The notes beneath the pieces are model-generated. The model had not been told where the DNA came from, did no database searches, and was given only the letters and a program-made list of their open reading frames with translations. DNA of 64,000 bases from Cryptomeria japonica (Eukaryota; Streptophyta; Pinopsida; Cupressales; Cupressaceae): contig NC_081405.1 in assembly GCF_030272615.1 (NCBI RefSeq), forward strand, positions 310,263,235-310,327,234, given 5' to 3'. This document shows positions 24,394 to 36,363 of this stretch, piece by piece; the stretch's first letter is position 1; every line of letters begins with the position of its first letter. The position numbers were made by a program, and so were the translations under genes.

Positions 24394-24846
24394 TGTTGGT
24401 GTAAATAATTATTCATCTTGGATATTATTACACTTTACTTAAGTTAAATTAAGAAATGCATTTCATAGTAGTTTGGGTATGAGACACTTAGGTGTTTGTG
24501 TCACATTGGAATAGTGTGTGTAGGAGAAATTCCACCTTTTATAGTGTTGATCTTCTTGTTACACTCCACATTCAGTGGGTGATCCACCTCATGTGGACTA
24601 CTATATTATTTCTCCCACCTACCCACACCTATTTCCTACCTACCCTTGTTTCTTATTGAGCCACATGTCATGTTTGTGTGCTCACATATCTATAGCCTTG
24701 CCTATATAAGAAGGCTCATATTCATTGTATGTAATGCTTAATTGATATTGATCATTTTCTATTAATAAATACAGTTTATTCTTGTCCTATATTGTGTCTC
24801 TATTTTGTACATTTCATTGAGCTCTTGATCTTGGCAAAATCTCACA
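24394..24846 (+). mobile_element. 3' LTR of non-autonomous Copia element (453 bp)
   Basis: It is the partner of 20013-20467, with the same TG...CA ends and a TATATAA at 24703-24709. It is followed by the CTTTC target duplication at 24847-24851. Confidence 0.93.
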
Positions 24847-24851
24847 CTTTC

Positions 24852-26470
24852 CTACAACTAGCTAAATGTTAAAATATTGTTGGCAGCCCCATCCTATATA
24901 TAACATATATTTTCTCTTTCTAAAATATTTATATACTTATATCCCTATATGGTTCTCTTTGAACTTAGGTTCTCTAAGAATTTGAGTTTAATGTTCACTT
25001 ATTGTTTTCCTATAATTTACCACTGAATAGGGTTATGATTAATTTTAGTCATCCCATCAAAATAGTTTGATCAAATATTATAATTTTTATGTTTTTTTAC
25101 CTATAAACCTCCCATCCCTAAAATCCCAAAACAATTCTATAAAGGATAGCCACTTTTGCCTCATATTAAATTAGGAAAAAAAATTACATTTGTTGTCAAG
25201 ATTTTGCTATTTTTATTATTTAACACTACAATATTATTTTAAAAAAATATATTTAGTCCCAAGGTATCCAATAATCCTTACCTTTCTCTTACACATCATT
25301 TCTATTAATTTACTAAAATAGGTAGTTGATCTCTATGGTTTTAGTCTAGGTGAGTATTTTTTATTTATAGTATTTCATGAAAAGAAAAGTATATCTATAA
25401 ATTACTTGTACAGATATATTCCTAATTTATATGACAACACCCTTCTAATAATTTATATTACCTGTTTAATTATTTTATCTTTTTTCCATACCCAATCTCA
25501 CTATTGCCTATTTACATGCTTCTCTTATAGTGTTGAGTCATTTCTAGTGTTTCTCCTTCAAAGTTTTCATCACAATCCCTAGTAGTTTACAATATGATTA
25601 CTCTAAATTCTCCTGGAGTGAGGAAACCTATTCATTACCGAACACACACTCTACTATCCCTAGTGAAAATCCACACACTTCATCTAGTTGATGCATAATG
25701 TCATTCTTCTAGTGCATACATCTAAAAAACCATTATGAATAGGTCATAGTGAGCATAATCTCTAACATAAATTTTACACATTTCAAACATGAATAGATTT
25801 TTTCTCATTTTGTAATGACCCAAAAAAGAATTGACTAGGAAAACCCAACCATTTCAAAAAAGAAAAGCAAGTGAAGAATTCACATTTCTCATTCTTGCTT
25901 ACTACCACAAGAGTCACTACCATCTCCTTGGATGTTATTCGCAACATATGTCTACTTCAGATGGAGCTCAAGAATGAAGGGTATGAGATAGCACATAAAA
26001 CACATACATGTATGCATTACTTGAGCATTTACGCAATCGGTAATCACTGAGTACAATGGGTGGAACTATTTTACTAAATCTTCCATTACCCAAGTATGTA
26101 TATATTGTTGGCATATATATGTGTATAAAAAATAAATAATAACATGAGTGGGCTAAGCTAACTTACATTTAAACTTGCCTTTATGTTATTATATTAAGTT
26201 CCTCTATCTGTCCTAGCCAATTTTATGAGATAATCTAGAAACCCCTATGGTATGATCTATATTAGAAGGATAATGTGATTTAAAACAATGAAACCCTCAA
26301 CTCTATTGTTGACTTAATAAATTAGTAAGCAATGTTAGAATAATTTAGACTATCCACAATAATGGTATTGGCCATATTAATATAAGTAATGGTCTCACCA
26401 CTCTATTTTTCTTTAGATTAAGCGTCAGGATACTACCATAATATTAATTTTTCTTTCTCTTTTCATGGAC
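24852..26470. other. AT-rich DNA without recognisable genes
   Basis: I see no domain, repeat border or RNA gene in this stretch. Open frames are short and of random composition. Confidence 0.5.
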
Positions 26471-27163
26471 ATGCCCCAAACTAATGTGAAAATTTGGGCA
26501 ATTAGCAGTAAACAAGATTCTCAAGTTAAAGAGAAATGGACGGTTGATTAGAGAAAGGCAATTGTGGATTCAATGCAAAAGACTATGGGAATGATTAATG
26601 ATATGAAGAATGACTATGACTATAGGATTTCTTAGCTAGACGAAAAAGTCAAGAAAGACTTTGAAGGTAGATTGAGTAAGATGGAGAATAAATGCAAGGA
26701 AATTAATGAAAAATTGATATCTTTGGTTAGCTTATGTCACAAACTGGTGAAGAACTCGACTAAGAGTTTAAATACCATGGTTGGAAAGCTAGAAGCCATC
26801 CATTAGGAAGGATCTATAGTGGACGTGGAGGTGTTGGATAAAAATCTAGAGGACACGGTGGGACCTTGCAAGAGAAGCAAAGCTAATCTAAAGAAAAAAC
26901 CTACTAATCAGGATATTCAGGAGCTAAAGAAGATTGCATTAAATATGACTAAGCTGGAACTTGAGGCCACTGAGGCCCTTAAAAAATTGTACTACTTTCT
27001 TCCTTTTTGTTGTCTCTTTCCTTGTTTCTAGCATAGTGCTAGTTTTTTCTTTCTTTGGGCTATAGTGAAATTGGCTTATCTTAATGCAACTTTTTGATGT
27101 AGTTCTCTCTTCAAGGGTTTTGGGTCCCTTCAAAACCTGTTTGTTGATAATAAAAAACATCGG
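26471..27163 (+). pseudogene. LINE 3' fragment: coiled-coil ORF plus LINE tail
   Basis: A single frame from 26471 (MPQTNVKIW) to 27031 is lysine/glutamate-rich and heptad-like (DEKVKKDFEGRLSKMENK; IQELKKIALNMTKLELEA). It is interrupted by three TAG codons, each where CAG (Gln) fits the context, a deamination pattern. It is followed by a short 3' UTR ending GGGTCCCTTCAAAACCTG, TTTGTTGATAATAAAAAAC. That tail matches the LINE ending at 55126 and the insertion at 9457. There is no RT. The layout, coiled-coil ORF directly before the tail, parallels the extra downstream ORF of the 55-59 kb LINE. Target duplications were not found. Confidence 0.65.
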
Positions 27164-27392
27164 AATTCATATGATCATATCCCATTAATTAATAAAATAT
27201 CAAGGTTAATACCCTTATTAATACCTATAAGGTTAACATTAAATTTTCCATTAATGATTAGGCCAATAGTAATTGCAAGTGCTTTAAAACCCATTTCACA
27301 CTATAATGTCACACGTTATTTAAGTAATAACAGTTAAAATTTAATGTTGCCTTTCATCATTGAAATGTTACTTTTTAAATAACAATATGTTC

Positions 27393-27680
27393 GATAATGA
27401 TCAAAATTAATACTTATTAATAAGGATGTTACTATAAAAAAGTAACAATTTTTATTTTAATACTTATTAATCTTACGATTTATTTTTTGTGTTATTATTT
27501 TAAAGATTACTTATTAATAAGAATGTTTCCAAAGCAACCGTAATATTATAGCAAAAAATTAACACAGAAGGATTTTTTTTGTTTTTTATAATTAATAAGT
27601 AACATTATTCGATAAGTATTAATTTTATGCTACTTTTTAGATAACGTTATCGAATGATGTTACCATGATTTTTTTTTTTA
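27393..27680. repeat. AT-rich inverted-repeat region, possible MITE remnant
   Basis: AAAATTAATACTTA near 27405 is inverted at about 27615-27628 (TAAGTATTAATTTT). TTATTAATAAG-type words, GTTAC/GTAAC pairs and GTTCGATAAT-like words recur around them. The ends and a TA target duplication are not clear, so this could also be low-complexity drift. Confidence 0.3.
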
Positions 27681-27694
27681 ATAAGTGATTTTAT

Positions 27695-27880
27695 GTGTGT
27701 GTTGAGAAATTCGTCTGTAGAAAGCATCGTGAGAGAAAAAAAATTGCTGCACTATCAGATCCCCGAGTTATGCCCAGATTAGTTAGAGGCTATCTTCAGT
27801 ACAAGGAAGGAGTAAGGATGTGTGTATATGATAATCTAAGCACCATTGATTTGTTTGGAGCTTCGAGATCAATTTTCTAA
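27695..27880 (+). other. Short open frame of unknown nature
   Basis: A 61-codon frame (MCVEKFVCRKHRERKKIAAL...) is basic and has balanced codon composition compared with its AT-rich flanks. It could be an exon or exon relic, as candidate splice sites lie around it. I recognise no domain, and chance is quite possible. Confidence 0.2.
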
Positions 27881-28174
27881 CTGGGTCACAGGGGAACTTC
27901 AGTAAAGTGGAGCCTTGTGTAAGTAGTGTAATTGTTGCAGCTTTCTCAGCCTATAGGAAGACAATGGAGGATGGCACCATCAGCATCTCAGTGGCATTGA
28001 TTCACACATAAGCAGTCTTCACCCATTTATTCTGTAAGGTAATTAAGAAGTTACCAAGATATTGTTCCCTACTAAGCTTTTGAAGTACAACTTCTGTGTA
28101 ATCTGATTGGAGGATAATGTTATTATGGTTTCGTATTGGAAGGTCACATCATTATTTTGAGTGCTGTAAATTAT

Positions 28175-28420
28175 TGTTGAGTTGGTCTAATGGTGGAGAA
28201 TTTGTGTTCTTGAAAGAAAGGTCATAAGCTCAAATCTCATGACAGGAGGTAAAATATGTATGCCTCATTTGAGGTAATCCCATATCTAACCCATCTGTGG
28301 ACCTACACATAGATGGTTTGAGGTAGTCCCATATCTAACTCATCTGTGAACCTACACATAGATAATTGAAATTGTGGAGTATAAAAGATTCAAAAAACCT
28401 CATTTAACTTTATATAAATT
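28175..28420 (+). mobile_element. tRNA-derived SINE with an internal 49-bp tandem repeat
   Basis: TGGTCTAATGG (28183-28193) fits the RNA polymerase III box A consensus and GCTCAAATC (28228-28236) is close to box B, with tRNA-like spacing. The body downstream contains GAGGTAATCCCATATCTAAC at 28271 and a near copy at 28320, a 49-bp tandem duplication. No foldable intact tRNA is present, so a SINE head is the better reading. Confidence 0.5.
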
Positions 28421-28424
28421 TAAT

Positions 28425-31100
28425 CTGGCTCCCTTCAGATGAAAAGGTATGGCTTTAACTTCCTTCACCTGGTTGTCTCTACGCAATTTTGGCCATGGTT
28501 AATATTAGTTTGATGTCCAGTTAAGAGGGCGCCGATGCTATAGAAACAAGGGCGGCAGAGCAGACTAGAGGACCAAAGGAGGTTATCGCAGTAGCATTCC
28601 ATGTGCAAACATTGCGACGCCCTGGCTGTTATGATAATGAGTTATTATTGTTCCAGATTGCTCATCCTACTTTCTAGAATATCACCATTTATTTTAGCAG
28701 CTCCAGAGACTCGCAATTTTTCCTCAGTAAGTGGGTCAAAAATTTGTTTTGGGACATTCCATAGCATAAATTGAATGTCTGACATCTTTTCTGATTGCTC
28801 ACTTTAACCTCGACCATTAATTTAGTGTATCTTATTATATATTACATATTGAGTTCATTCTTTGCAGTATAAGGTTTGAGGGCGTAATCCTTACATTTAT
28901 ACGGTGTTATTAGTTCCTGCCCCGCAAGGAACTATTGGCAAGGCTTCACATTAAATAGTTAATAATCATATCTTTTGACAGCCAATAGCATGGCTTGTTT
29001 TGTGCTATGTCAAGACTATCCTAAGTCTAAATCCCAATTTGGCAGAGATATGTGCTTGGGTTTTAACCATTGTTTGCAAGGTGGGAGCGTTGGCAGGCTA
29101 TAGATGGCGGACGGATAGGCAATGCAAAGCCCAAGGCAAGAGAACGCCCGGATACAGAGGAAGGGGGCAAAAACTAGATCTTGGTTAGCGTCTATTGCAC
29201 ACAGTTGGCATTTACGGCTGCACCTGTGCGACGTGGATGTGCAAAATGGTGGCTTTGGTGGGGTTTTGTCAAGAGGAACAAAGGCCATAGACAGATGGCT
29301 CTTAGGGTTTTCGTTTTGGGCATGCAGGCCAGAGGACCCGTTACTACACAGGTGGGAGATGACAATGAAACAATATTAATAAATGCATGATACCTCATTT
29401 TTAGTGTTTAGCTATCCTGGAGCACGACGTGGCCTTTTTACCTTCAGCTTTTCTTCAGCGAAATCTGCTCTGTTCTGGTATTTACAGAACCCCATTTAGC
29501 AAAATGTGCGTGTGGATTATTTTTCTTCTCTGTTCTAGTATTTGCAGAACCTAGTAAGGCCTATTTCAATGATAAATTTTTATATAGAGGATAATGAATC
29601 AATATAGAACCCAACTAATTGCTCATCAAATGTACAAAAGACAAAAAAAGAAAATGTCACATGCTACTGTATCGAATCTTTCAGGTTTCTCTTATCTTTT
29701 GAAGAGCAGGGATAGTCTCATTCACAACCTGCTTAGACAAAACTCCATATGTAAAAGATCATTGTGTCTGGTTTGGAGTTTCGGGTCACAGATTGCATTT
29801 CTAGTATTAGAAGAGACTTTCTTCTTGAATGTTTGCAACACTTACCTACTGTTATTTAATGTAATACTGAATTTTCAGCCAGAATGATCTCCAGAAGCAA
29901 TACATATGATGGTTGAGTAGAGAACTGCATGCAGGCTAGGAGCATGATCAAAAACTTGATTGAGATTAATAAAAACTTACAGTCAAAGTTTCTTGACATG
30001 ATACAAAATCGATTGTGTCCAATATCTGATGATGTAAAGTCAAAGAAACTAAAGTCTGCTTTTGACAGCACATGAAAAAACGTGTAATGTATTAAACATT
30101 ATGTAATGCAAAATTCATTACATTATAAATATTATTATTTGCTTATATCTCCAGCACCCTCAAGCCATACAGAATTTGAGCATATTTGGTTTCCTAGCTT
30201 ATGAACATCACAAAATCAGGCTTTGTTAAGCTTTGTTGTAGTGGGGATCGCCTCTCCAAAACTCGTAAGCCACACATAACATGAGTGTACATAGTTTCCT
30301 AGCCTTGATATCATGTATTTCAATGATGTGAATTCTAGTGAAACCAAGATCTGGTCATTTCTCTTGTTGCTTCTATAAAGTTCGCGAATATTATTGTTTC
30401 TCCTATTTATTTGGACATTGACCATGATCTGTCAAAGAATCCTAATAAGATTTCCCCAAACTATCATCTACACAAAGGTTTAGAAGATTTGTGAATTTGT
30501 TTAGGACACTTGCTTTTGTGCAAGAATTCAACAAGACATTGTCACCAAAGGTGAAGAAATAGAAACCGTGCAATGGGTATTCTTTTGGTCTTTTGAAAGA
30601 GCTACTCTCAGATACCCTTGATCATATTTGATTTTTGTTTAGCTTCTAAACAGTGGGTCTACCTACCCATATATTCATGTTGCTGCCTCAAGCCTTCATT
30701 GTATATAGCTTTTGTGTGATCATAACACAGTCGTAGAAGTGACATTCTCTTTTATTTCATCGGCATACCATTACTCCGAACCCATTTTAGACATGCCAAT
30801 CGTTTAAATGCTTATTTTCCATTTTGGATTTTGTTCGTTGTAACAATGGAGATGGTAAACAAATAAAACTGGTAGGAAAAACTGATAGAAAGAAGATATA
30901 AATCAGTTTCCATATTAGTGTGGAAGTTAATGTTCTGAATAACGTGCCTCCGTAGGATCTACAATAATGTGAGAATCAATTCAAAAATTGAAGCAACTGT
31001 TTTACACTAGAAAACCCTATTTTTAGAGACTACAGGAATCAACTCGCAAATTCATCTAGCACCTTGCAATAAAGTAAAACGTTCTCCTATTATTCTTCAT
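28425..31100. other. Unassigned DNA with a less AT-rich patch at 28960-29390
   Basis: Several overlapping frames on both strands cross 29000-29390, a sign of few stops from higher GC rather than of a gene. No frame has a recognisable domain. A 24-bp direct repeat (CTCTGTTCTGGTATTTACAG, and with two differences) occurs at about 29468 and 29539. A non-coding transcript is possible but not shown. Confidence 0.4.
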
Positions 31101-34100
31101 GACTGTCCAGGTTACTTTAGTATGCATGCTCCCCTGACTCTTCAATAGTGCATACAACCATAGAGTCTGATTTGATCAGGCATTTCAAGCCTCAACAAGC
31201 TTTGGAAGATCAAAAGGTATCAGATTACATTGTTATAGTTGCAATAAACAAGTGAGATAGATTACTTCAGTCTTTTGATAGGGTGGGCATCCATCTTTCT
31301 CTCATTTGTGAGAGTAGCATTCTAAGTTATACACTGGTCCAACCCTACAATGGCCAGTGTTTCCACATGGCATATCATCTCCTGTCTCCTACTTCTTTCT
31401 CATCCATATGACAGTCCTTTGGTCCTTTGAAACCTCCTTTGATGCCGCTATGATTTATGTTATTACAGTTGCTACCATGTATCTCAAGCATGATTACTTC
31501 ATTTGATTTTAATGGTATTATATTACACTTGAAGGGCTCTTCTTTATTTGGAGTCACTTCTCATAAGGAACTTATGCCATACAAAGTTTTGCTATCCTTT
31601 ATTATCACTTTCATTGCCTTTTCATGTTTTCATGGACTGCCATACAATAATCAGTCCTCATAATGACTGTCCTCTTAGACTATCCTCCCAGACTGTCCAT
31701 GTCATGATTGAGATCTACCTTAAGACTGCTCGCTTTGGCACTTGATGAGTCTCCAGATCTTATCATGTTGTTTTTTAAACAACCTTATATAGTCTTCATT
31801 TGGGAAAAACAGTAATAAGTCATCATGTTTAGTCATAACTCTTGAAACGGTGGCATTCAATCATGCACTCTAAACTCTGTCCCTTGGGCTGTCATGCTTC
31901 AAGATGACTGGTCTGAAACTTTATGGACTAAGCTTTTTGGAATTTGACTCTTTGTTCGTATTGTCCTTTGAATGCCTTCCCTTGACTAATCTAGGCTTGT
32001 AGAACACTATCCTATCACTTACCTTGTACTGTCATAGGGTTGTCATCATGCATGGGTATGTATATTGTCACTGTATTATGCCCATAGAATGCCCTAATAA
32101 TGTTACCTAAAGTGTGTAGATCGTTAAACAAGCACGCAAGTTGTTGGTAACTTGGTATATCTCCCATGCTTAACATGATAGTACCCTATCCATGATGACT
32201 ATCTTTTAGGTCAGTGTTTGGGTGTCTTGAATCAGCCCTCTATGGACTACCCCTTGAAGTTTCATGACTGCCTTTCTTTATGACTTTGAAATAATTATGC
32301 TTGATGGGTTGTTTTCTATGACAATCATGTGATGGGTTCTCTGTACAGCTTTTGTTGTCTTCAACAAGCCCTTTCAACTACTTAGACAAGCTCTGATGCA
32401 GGCAACAACCACGTACCTAATGAAAGGCAGCCAATCCTTGCAGCCAACACAGATTTTTAAGAATACATACACTTTAAAATCTCGATAACAATCTATTGAA
32501 CTAATAAGACGTACATAACTCCAGATCTCCTCATATGGCCAGATAATGACCTAAAAACTTCACTTACAAAACAAGACAAAACCTACTACAATGTGTAAAC
32601 ACACCTAGAACAAAACTATATCTTCTTACAATGTCGAAGAATCTTTTCCAGACATCAGAACTATGATTCAAAAGTCCAATCCTCATATCAGAAAATTCCC
32701 TATATCGGCAGCCCTCTCCCCATTTTTTTTTACTTGCTTTATCTTGATAAAGGTTCCCCTCAAGGATTGGTTCCTTCCAGCCAAACATGGAAAAAGGCTA
32801 AATTATTAAGGCAGGTCAAGCTGCCCCTTAACAGCAGTCACAGAACAATCACTAATAATAGGAAATCGAATTCAATGCTGAGAATTGCCTCCACTAATTT
32901 ATTTAAGGAAAAAAGCCAAAAATGTCTTCCAAGCCACCAGCTGTATCTGTCAACATTAACAGCTCCACTCAGCCACTTCAAATTAATGAAATTATGCATA
33001 ATTTTTAATGAAAATGTTAATTTCTAATGAAAATAATTTTACCAGCTTTAATTATCAGTTCTGAAATTTGCAGTTCACTCAAATGAAATTGAATGCCCCT
33101 GCATCAAGATCCTTGCAACATTGTCATGTAGTTGATAAAAAAGTCCATCTAGTACTGCTATGTTCACAATATTGTCTCATGAACTGTCATACCAAATCCC
33201 TTGCCACCATAGTGTCCCCTATTCTCTATGGAATGCCTACTCCCCTATTCTCTATGGAATGCCTACTCACAATTATCATTTTTTAACCTCATTCATTTGA
33301 TAGTCTTGATTGTTAATATGTTATCTACACCTTGGAACGTCTACCGATGCACTGTTATTGTGGTTTGTTTCATAGAAGAGGTTAACCTCTGTGATTAGTC
33401 CTCCATCACTTAACAACTTGATAATTCCTGATCTGTGGTTACTGGTTCACTCTGTTGATCTGTAGTGGCACTTGTCTTCATGAACGAGCTTGACATCTAC
33501 TTTTGACTACCCTCTAACATGCACCATTTTGACACTTATTTTTCTAATCCCTCGTATAACTCTACCCTTCATGCAATGTTTGAGATGGGACCTTCCCTTG
33601 TCCAGTTGTCATAACAAGCTCCTTCTTGTTGCGTTTCCATGTCTAAGACCTCATATTGGTTTATTTCTCCTTATACATCCTATCCTTATTTTGCATTTTG
33701 ATAAGACCATGCATTTTCCTTGTGAGGACTGTCATTTATATCTTGATCTATTGGGAAGTAGATTGTCATTTGGCTACAGTCCTTTTGATTTAGATACCAC
33801 TGTCATTTCCCATCAGCACTGTTAACACTATCATGGATCTCTGTTACTGCCATACACGACAATATCTTACATCACTTTATTGCAGTCTGACAACCACCTT
33901 AAAGTGTACCAATACCGTTACTTTTCTTTGTGAGGAGCTTTTCATGAACCTTTCTAGGTAGATATTATTTCCTTTTAACTTTAGGTTACAATCACACCCA
34001 TACATAGGTCATCTCACTATTGTCTCTGTCACTAACACAAACTATTGTTTACCGGTCGAAGTCATTGTCATTAGTCACAAGGATCATATTTTTTTGTCTT

Positions 34101-34250
34101 CTCTTGGTGATGACCAACATGCCAGTTAGTGTATAACATTGCATGTTTATTCAAAATTTGTTAGCAACCCGATTTTTCAATTTTAAAATAAATGCTACTA
34201 TTAAATTTGAGGATAGAGATGCTTTTGATTTGAAGTTTTAACAATTTCTT
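31100..34250. repeat. Region rich in degenerate TGTCAT/ACTGTC words
   Basis: Short words such as ACTGTCAT, TTGTCAT, GACTGTC and GGTTGTCATCATG occur dozens of times on the plus strand, far more than in flanking DNA. About 32390-33060 is largely free of them and may be a later insertion. No long reading frame or terminal repeat is evident. It may be an old, diverged tandem array or the body of a decayed element. Confidence 0.4.
33215..33266. repeat. Perfect 26-bp tandem duplication
   Basis: TCCCCTATTCTCTATGGAAT followed by GCCTAC occurs twice in immediate succession without mismatch. Confidence 0.95.
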
Positions 34251-34265
34251 CAAATAGAAATATGG

Positions 34266-34678
34266 TTGATAGCTTTCAAAATTTATTCTCATTTCGATCT
34301 CTGACATTCTCTTGCAGTAATAAAATTGTGTGTGATTACCTATACTTCCTTTCTTTTATTAAGAAAAAGATATCCTAAATTTGCATAAAATTGACGATTC
34401 AATGCAATTCTTTTTACTCTAGTCTCTATTATTATTTCATTTTCAATCCAAATTTCCAGAATTACCTCCACATATAGTACAGATAGAAGATGCAAATGTC
34501 TCTTACTGTCTATTTCCACCCCCAAAAAAACTTTTCCAGAGTCATAAAGGACACTGTGTTAGTAAAATTGTTTTGTTTTACATCAGTTACAGACATTGGA
34601 GGATTGACAATTAGTGATGGAAATGAAGTTACGAGTCCATTTTAGATAGGTACATGAGCAAAAAATGGTGTAAAATAT
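34266..34678 (-). repeat. Unidentified dispersed repeat, copy 1 (truncated)
   Basis: It shares about 410 bp with the copies at 35096 and 45328 but lacks both ends. On the minus strand it carries the common short frame containing GVEIDSKRHLHLLSVLYVE. Upstream of its edge on the minus strand (34840-34650) the reading runs through coding-like sequence (KINWGTGFLNNLQSAGN ... ESMGLRGDILHHFLLMYLSK) before a stop. This suggests the repeat derives from the last exon and 3' UTR of a gene. Confidence 0.7.
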
Positions 34679-34850
34679 CACCTCGCAATCCCATACTTTC
34701 AGGAAGAGAACCATTCATAGAAAATTTCATATGGCCCCTGTTCTTACTAGAGTTTTTCACATTTCCAGCAGACTGCAAATTATTTAAAAATCCAGTACCC
34801 CAGTTGATTTTTCCTCTGGTTGATTTACGTTCAGCATAACTTGAGTTATT
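34640..34850 (-). pseudogene. Possible gene-fragment exon fused to repeat copy 1
   Basis: The minus-strand frame from about 34835 reads RKSTRGKINWGTGFLNN and ends in ILHHFLLMYLSKMDS then stop at about 34640, roughly 65 codons. Composition is protein-like, but I do not recognise the family. It continues into the repeat at 34678, and copies 2 and 3 lack it. It is either an exon captured with the repeat or the parent locus of the repeat. Confidence 0.3.
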
Positions 34851-35095
34851 TTGTAGGGCTTTGATTGCAGAGACTCAAAACAAACAAGAAGCCCACAGAC
34901 AAGCTGATTCAGAAAAAGAAAATGCCACACTGAGCATAGTCAAATGAAACTGCATAATTTCCTCATATTCGTTCCTTTGTCAATTCAGCTTGAATTCTCC
35001 AAAAACGTTAAGTGTTTAAAAACTTTGAGAACCTTGTCTTCATTGTCACAGTTTTGTTTCATTTTAATACAAATCTGGGTTGCACTTGGCACTTG

Positions 35096-35657
35096 CTCTT
35101 ATTTATACTTCACTTTCTTTTCTTGATAACTTTCAAACTTTATTCTCATTTCGATCTCTGACATTCTCTTGTAGTAATAAAATTGTGTGTGATTACCTAT
35201 ACTTCCTTTCTTTTATTAAGAAAAAGATATCCTAAATTTGCATAAAATTGATGATTCAATGCAATTCTTTTTACTCTAGTCTCTATTATTATTTCATTTT
35301 CAATCCAAATTTCTAGAATTTTCTCCACATATAGTACAGATAGAAGATGCAAATGTCTCTTACTGTCTATTTCCACCCCCAAAAAAACTTTTCCAGATTC
35401 ATAAAGGACACTGTGTTAGTAAAATTGTTTTGTTTTACATCAGTTACAAACATTGGAGGATTGACAATTAGTGATGGAATTGAAGTTACGAGTCCATTTT
35501 AGATAGGTACATGAGCAAAAACTGGTGTAAAATATGTTGTGCTAATTGTGGAAGGTTCTGTAGGAGCTGTTTTTGGAATTAAAATCAGATTTTATATACT
35601 TGATTTATCAAAAGGTGTTGCAGCTAAATCTCTTCCTTTCTTCATATTTTCTTTCCT
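35096..35657 (-). repeat. Unidentified dispersed repeat, copy 2 (full length, 562 bp)
   Basis: It begins CTCTTATTTATACTTCACTT and ends CATATTTTCTTTCCT, the same borders as copy 3 at 45328-45888. It lacks inverted terminal repeats and an obvious target duplication. It lies about 0.7 kb upstream of the first transposon ORF. Confidence 0.8.
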
Positions 35658-36363
35658 AGGCATGTTGTCCTCACGGAAATTGCACACCGTGCATCGCAGC
35701 TCCCTCTATATGGTCATGTCTACATTAGTAAAAATGTAAAAAATAAATCGATTCCTGATGCCATTCGAACTGTGTAGCCCCCACAATATATGCGAATTGA
35801 TAAAGTTGATCTACTATCGAATGCTTGATATATATGTTTTCTTCTTTTGGGCTCCTCTTCTTTTATGACACACTACTCATTCATTGAATGTTTTCTTCCC
35901 TTGCTCTCTTTAATGTGTCTGGTTTCTTTCTTATGTTGTGTGTTCAGCATATCTCATTTACAAGATTTCTGGATCGCAAAGCACATTGAGCATTGGTAGC
36001 ATCTAATTACAGAACACATAAAGGGTAAGATACTTTTGCGCTTCTGTTGTGCATTGTACAGTTGAAATAATGCCCTCAAATCTGGTTAGTTGCCTCGACT
36101 ATTTGAAGCTTTCTGGTTGTTTTAAAATTCTCTTTAATTTAGTCCATGTCCTTAGATTACTTTAAAAGAAACAACTTCAAGTCTCCATACCCACAACTAT
36201 ATATGCCAAACTACTTTTTTTTGCAGCAAAGATATTAATAAACTTTATGCAATATGCTTTGTTGATCATCAAACATCTTTATTCTTGCCTTTTTAAATCA
36301 TGCCTCTCCTCTTGCAATGCAGACTCCACTTTTACATCTTTATGTATGCCTCATCTTAGCTAG
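35658..36363. other. Leader region before the OTU ORF
   Basis: The region is AT-rich with several pyrimidine tracts ending in AG (for example TTGCAG at 36316-36321), so 5' exons of the downstream gene could be here. I could not define any. The 5' end of the transposon is not identifiable. Confidence 0.35.

Noticed and set aside
29000-29398. Five overlapping ORFs on both strands
   Set aside because: Local composition reduces stops; no frame is favoured and no motif is recognisable.
35097-35659. Repeat copy 2 starts TC and ends near CTAG, like Helitron termini
   Set aside because: Copy 3 ends CTAA at a slightly different base, no 3' hairpin precedes the end, and the flanks are not A/T as expected for a Helitron target.
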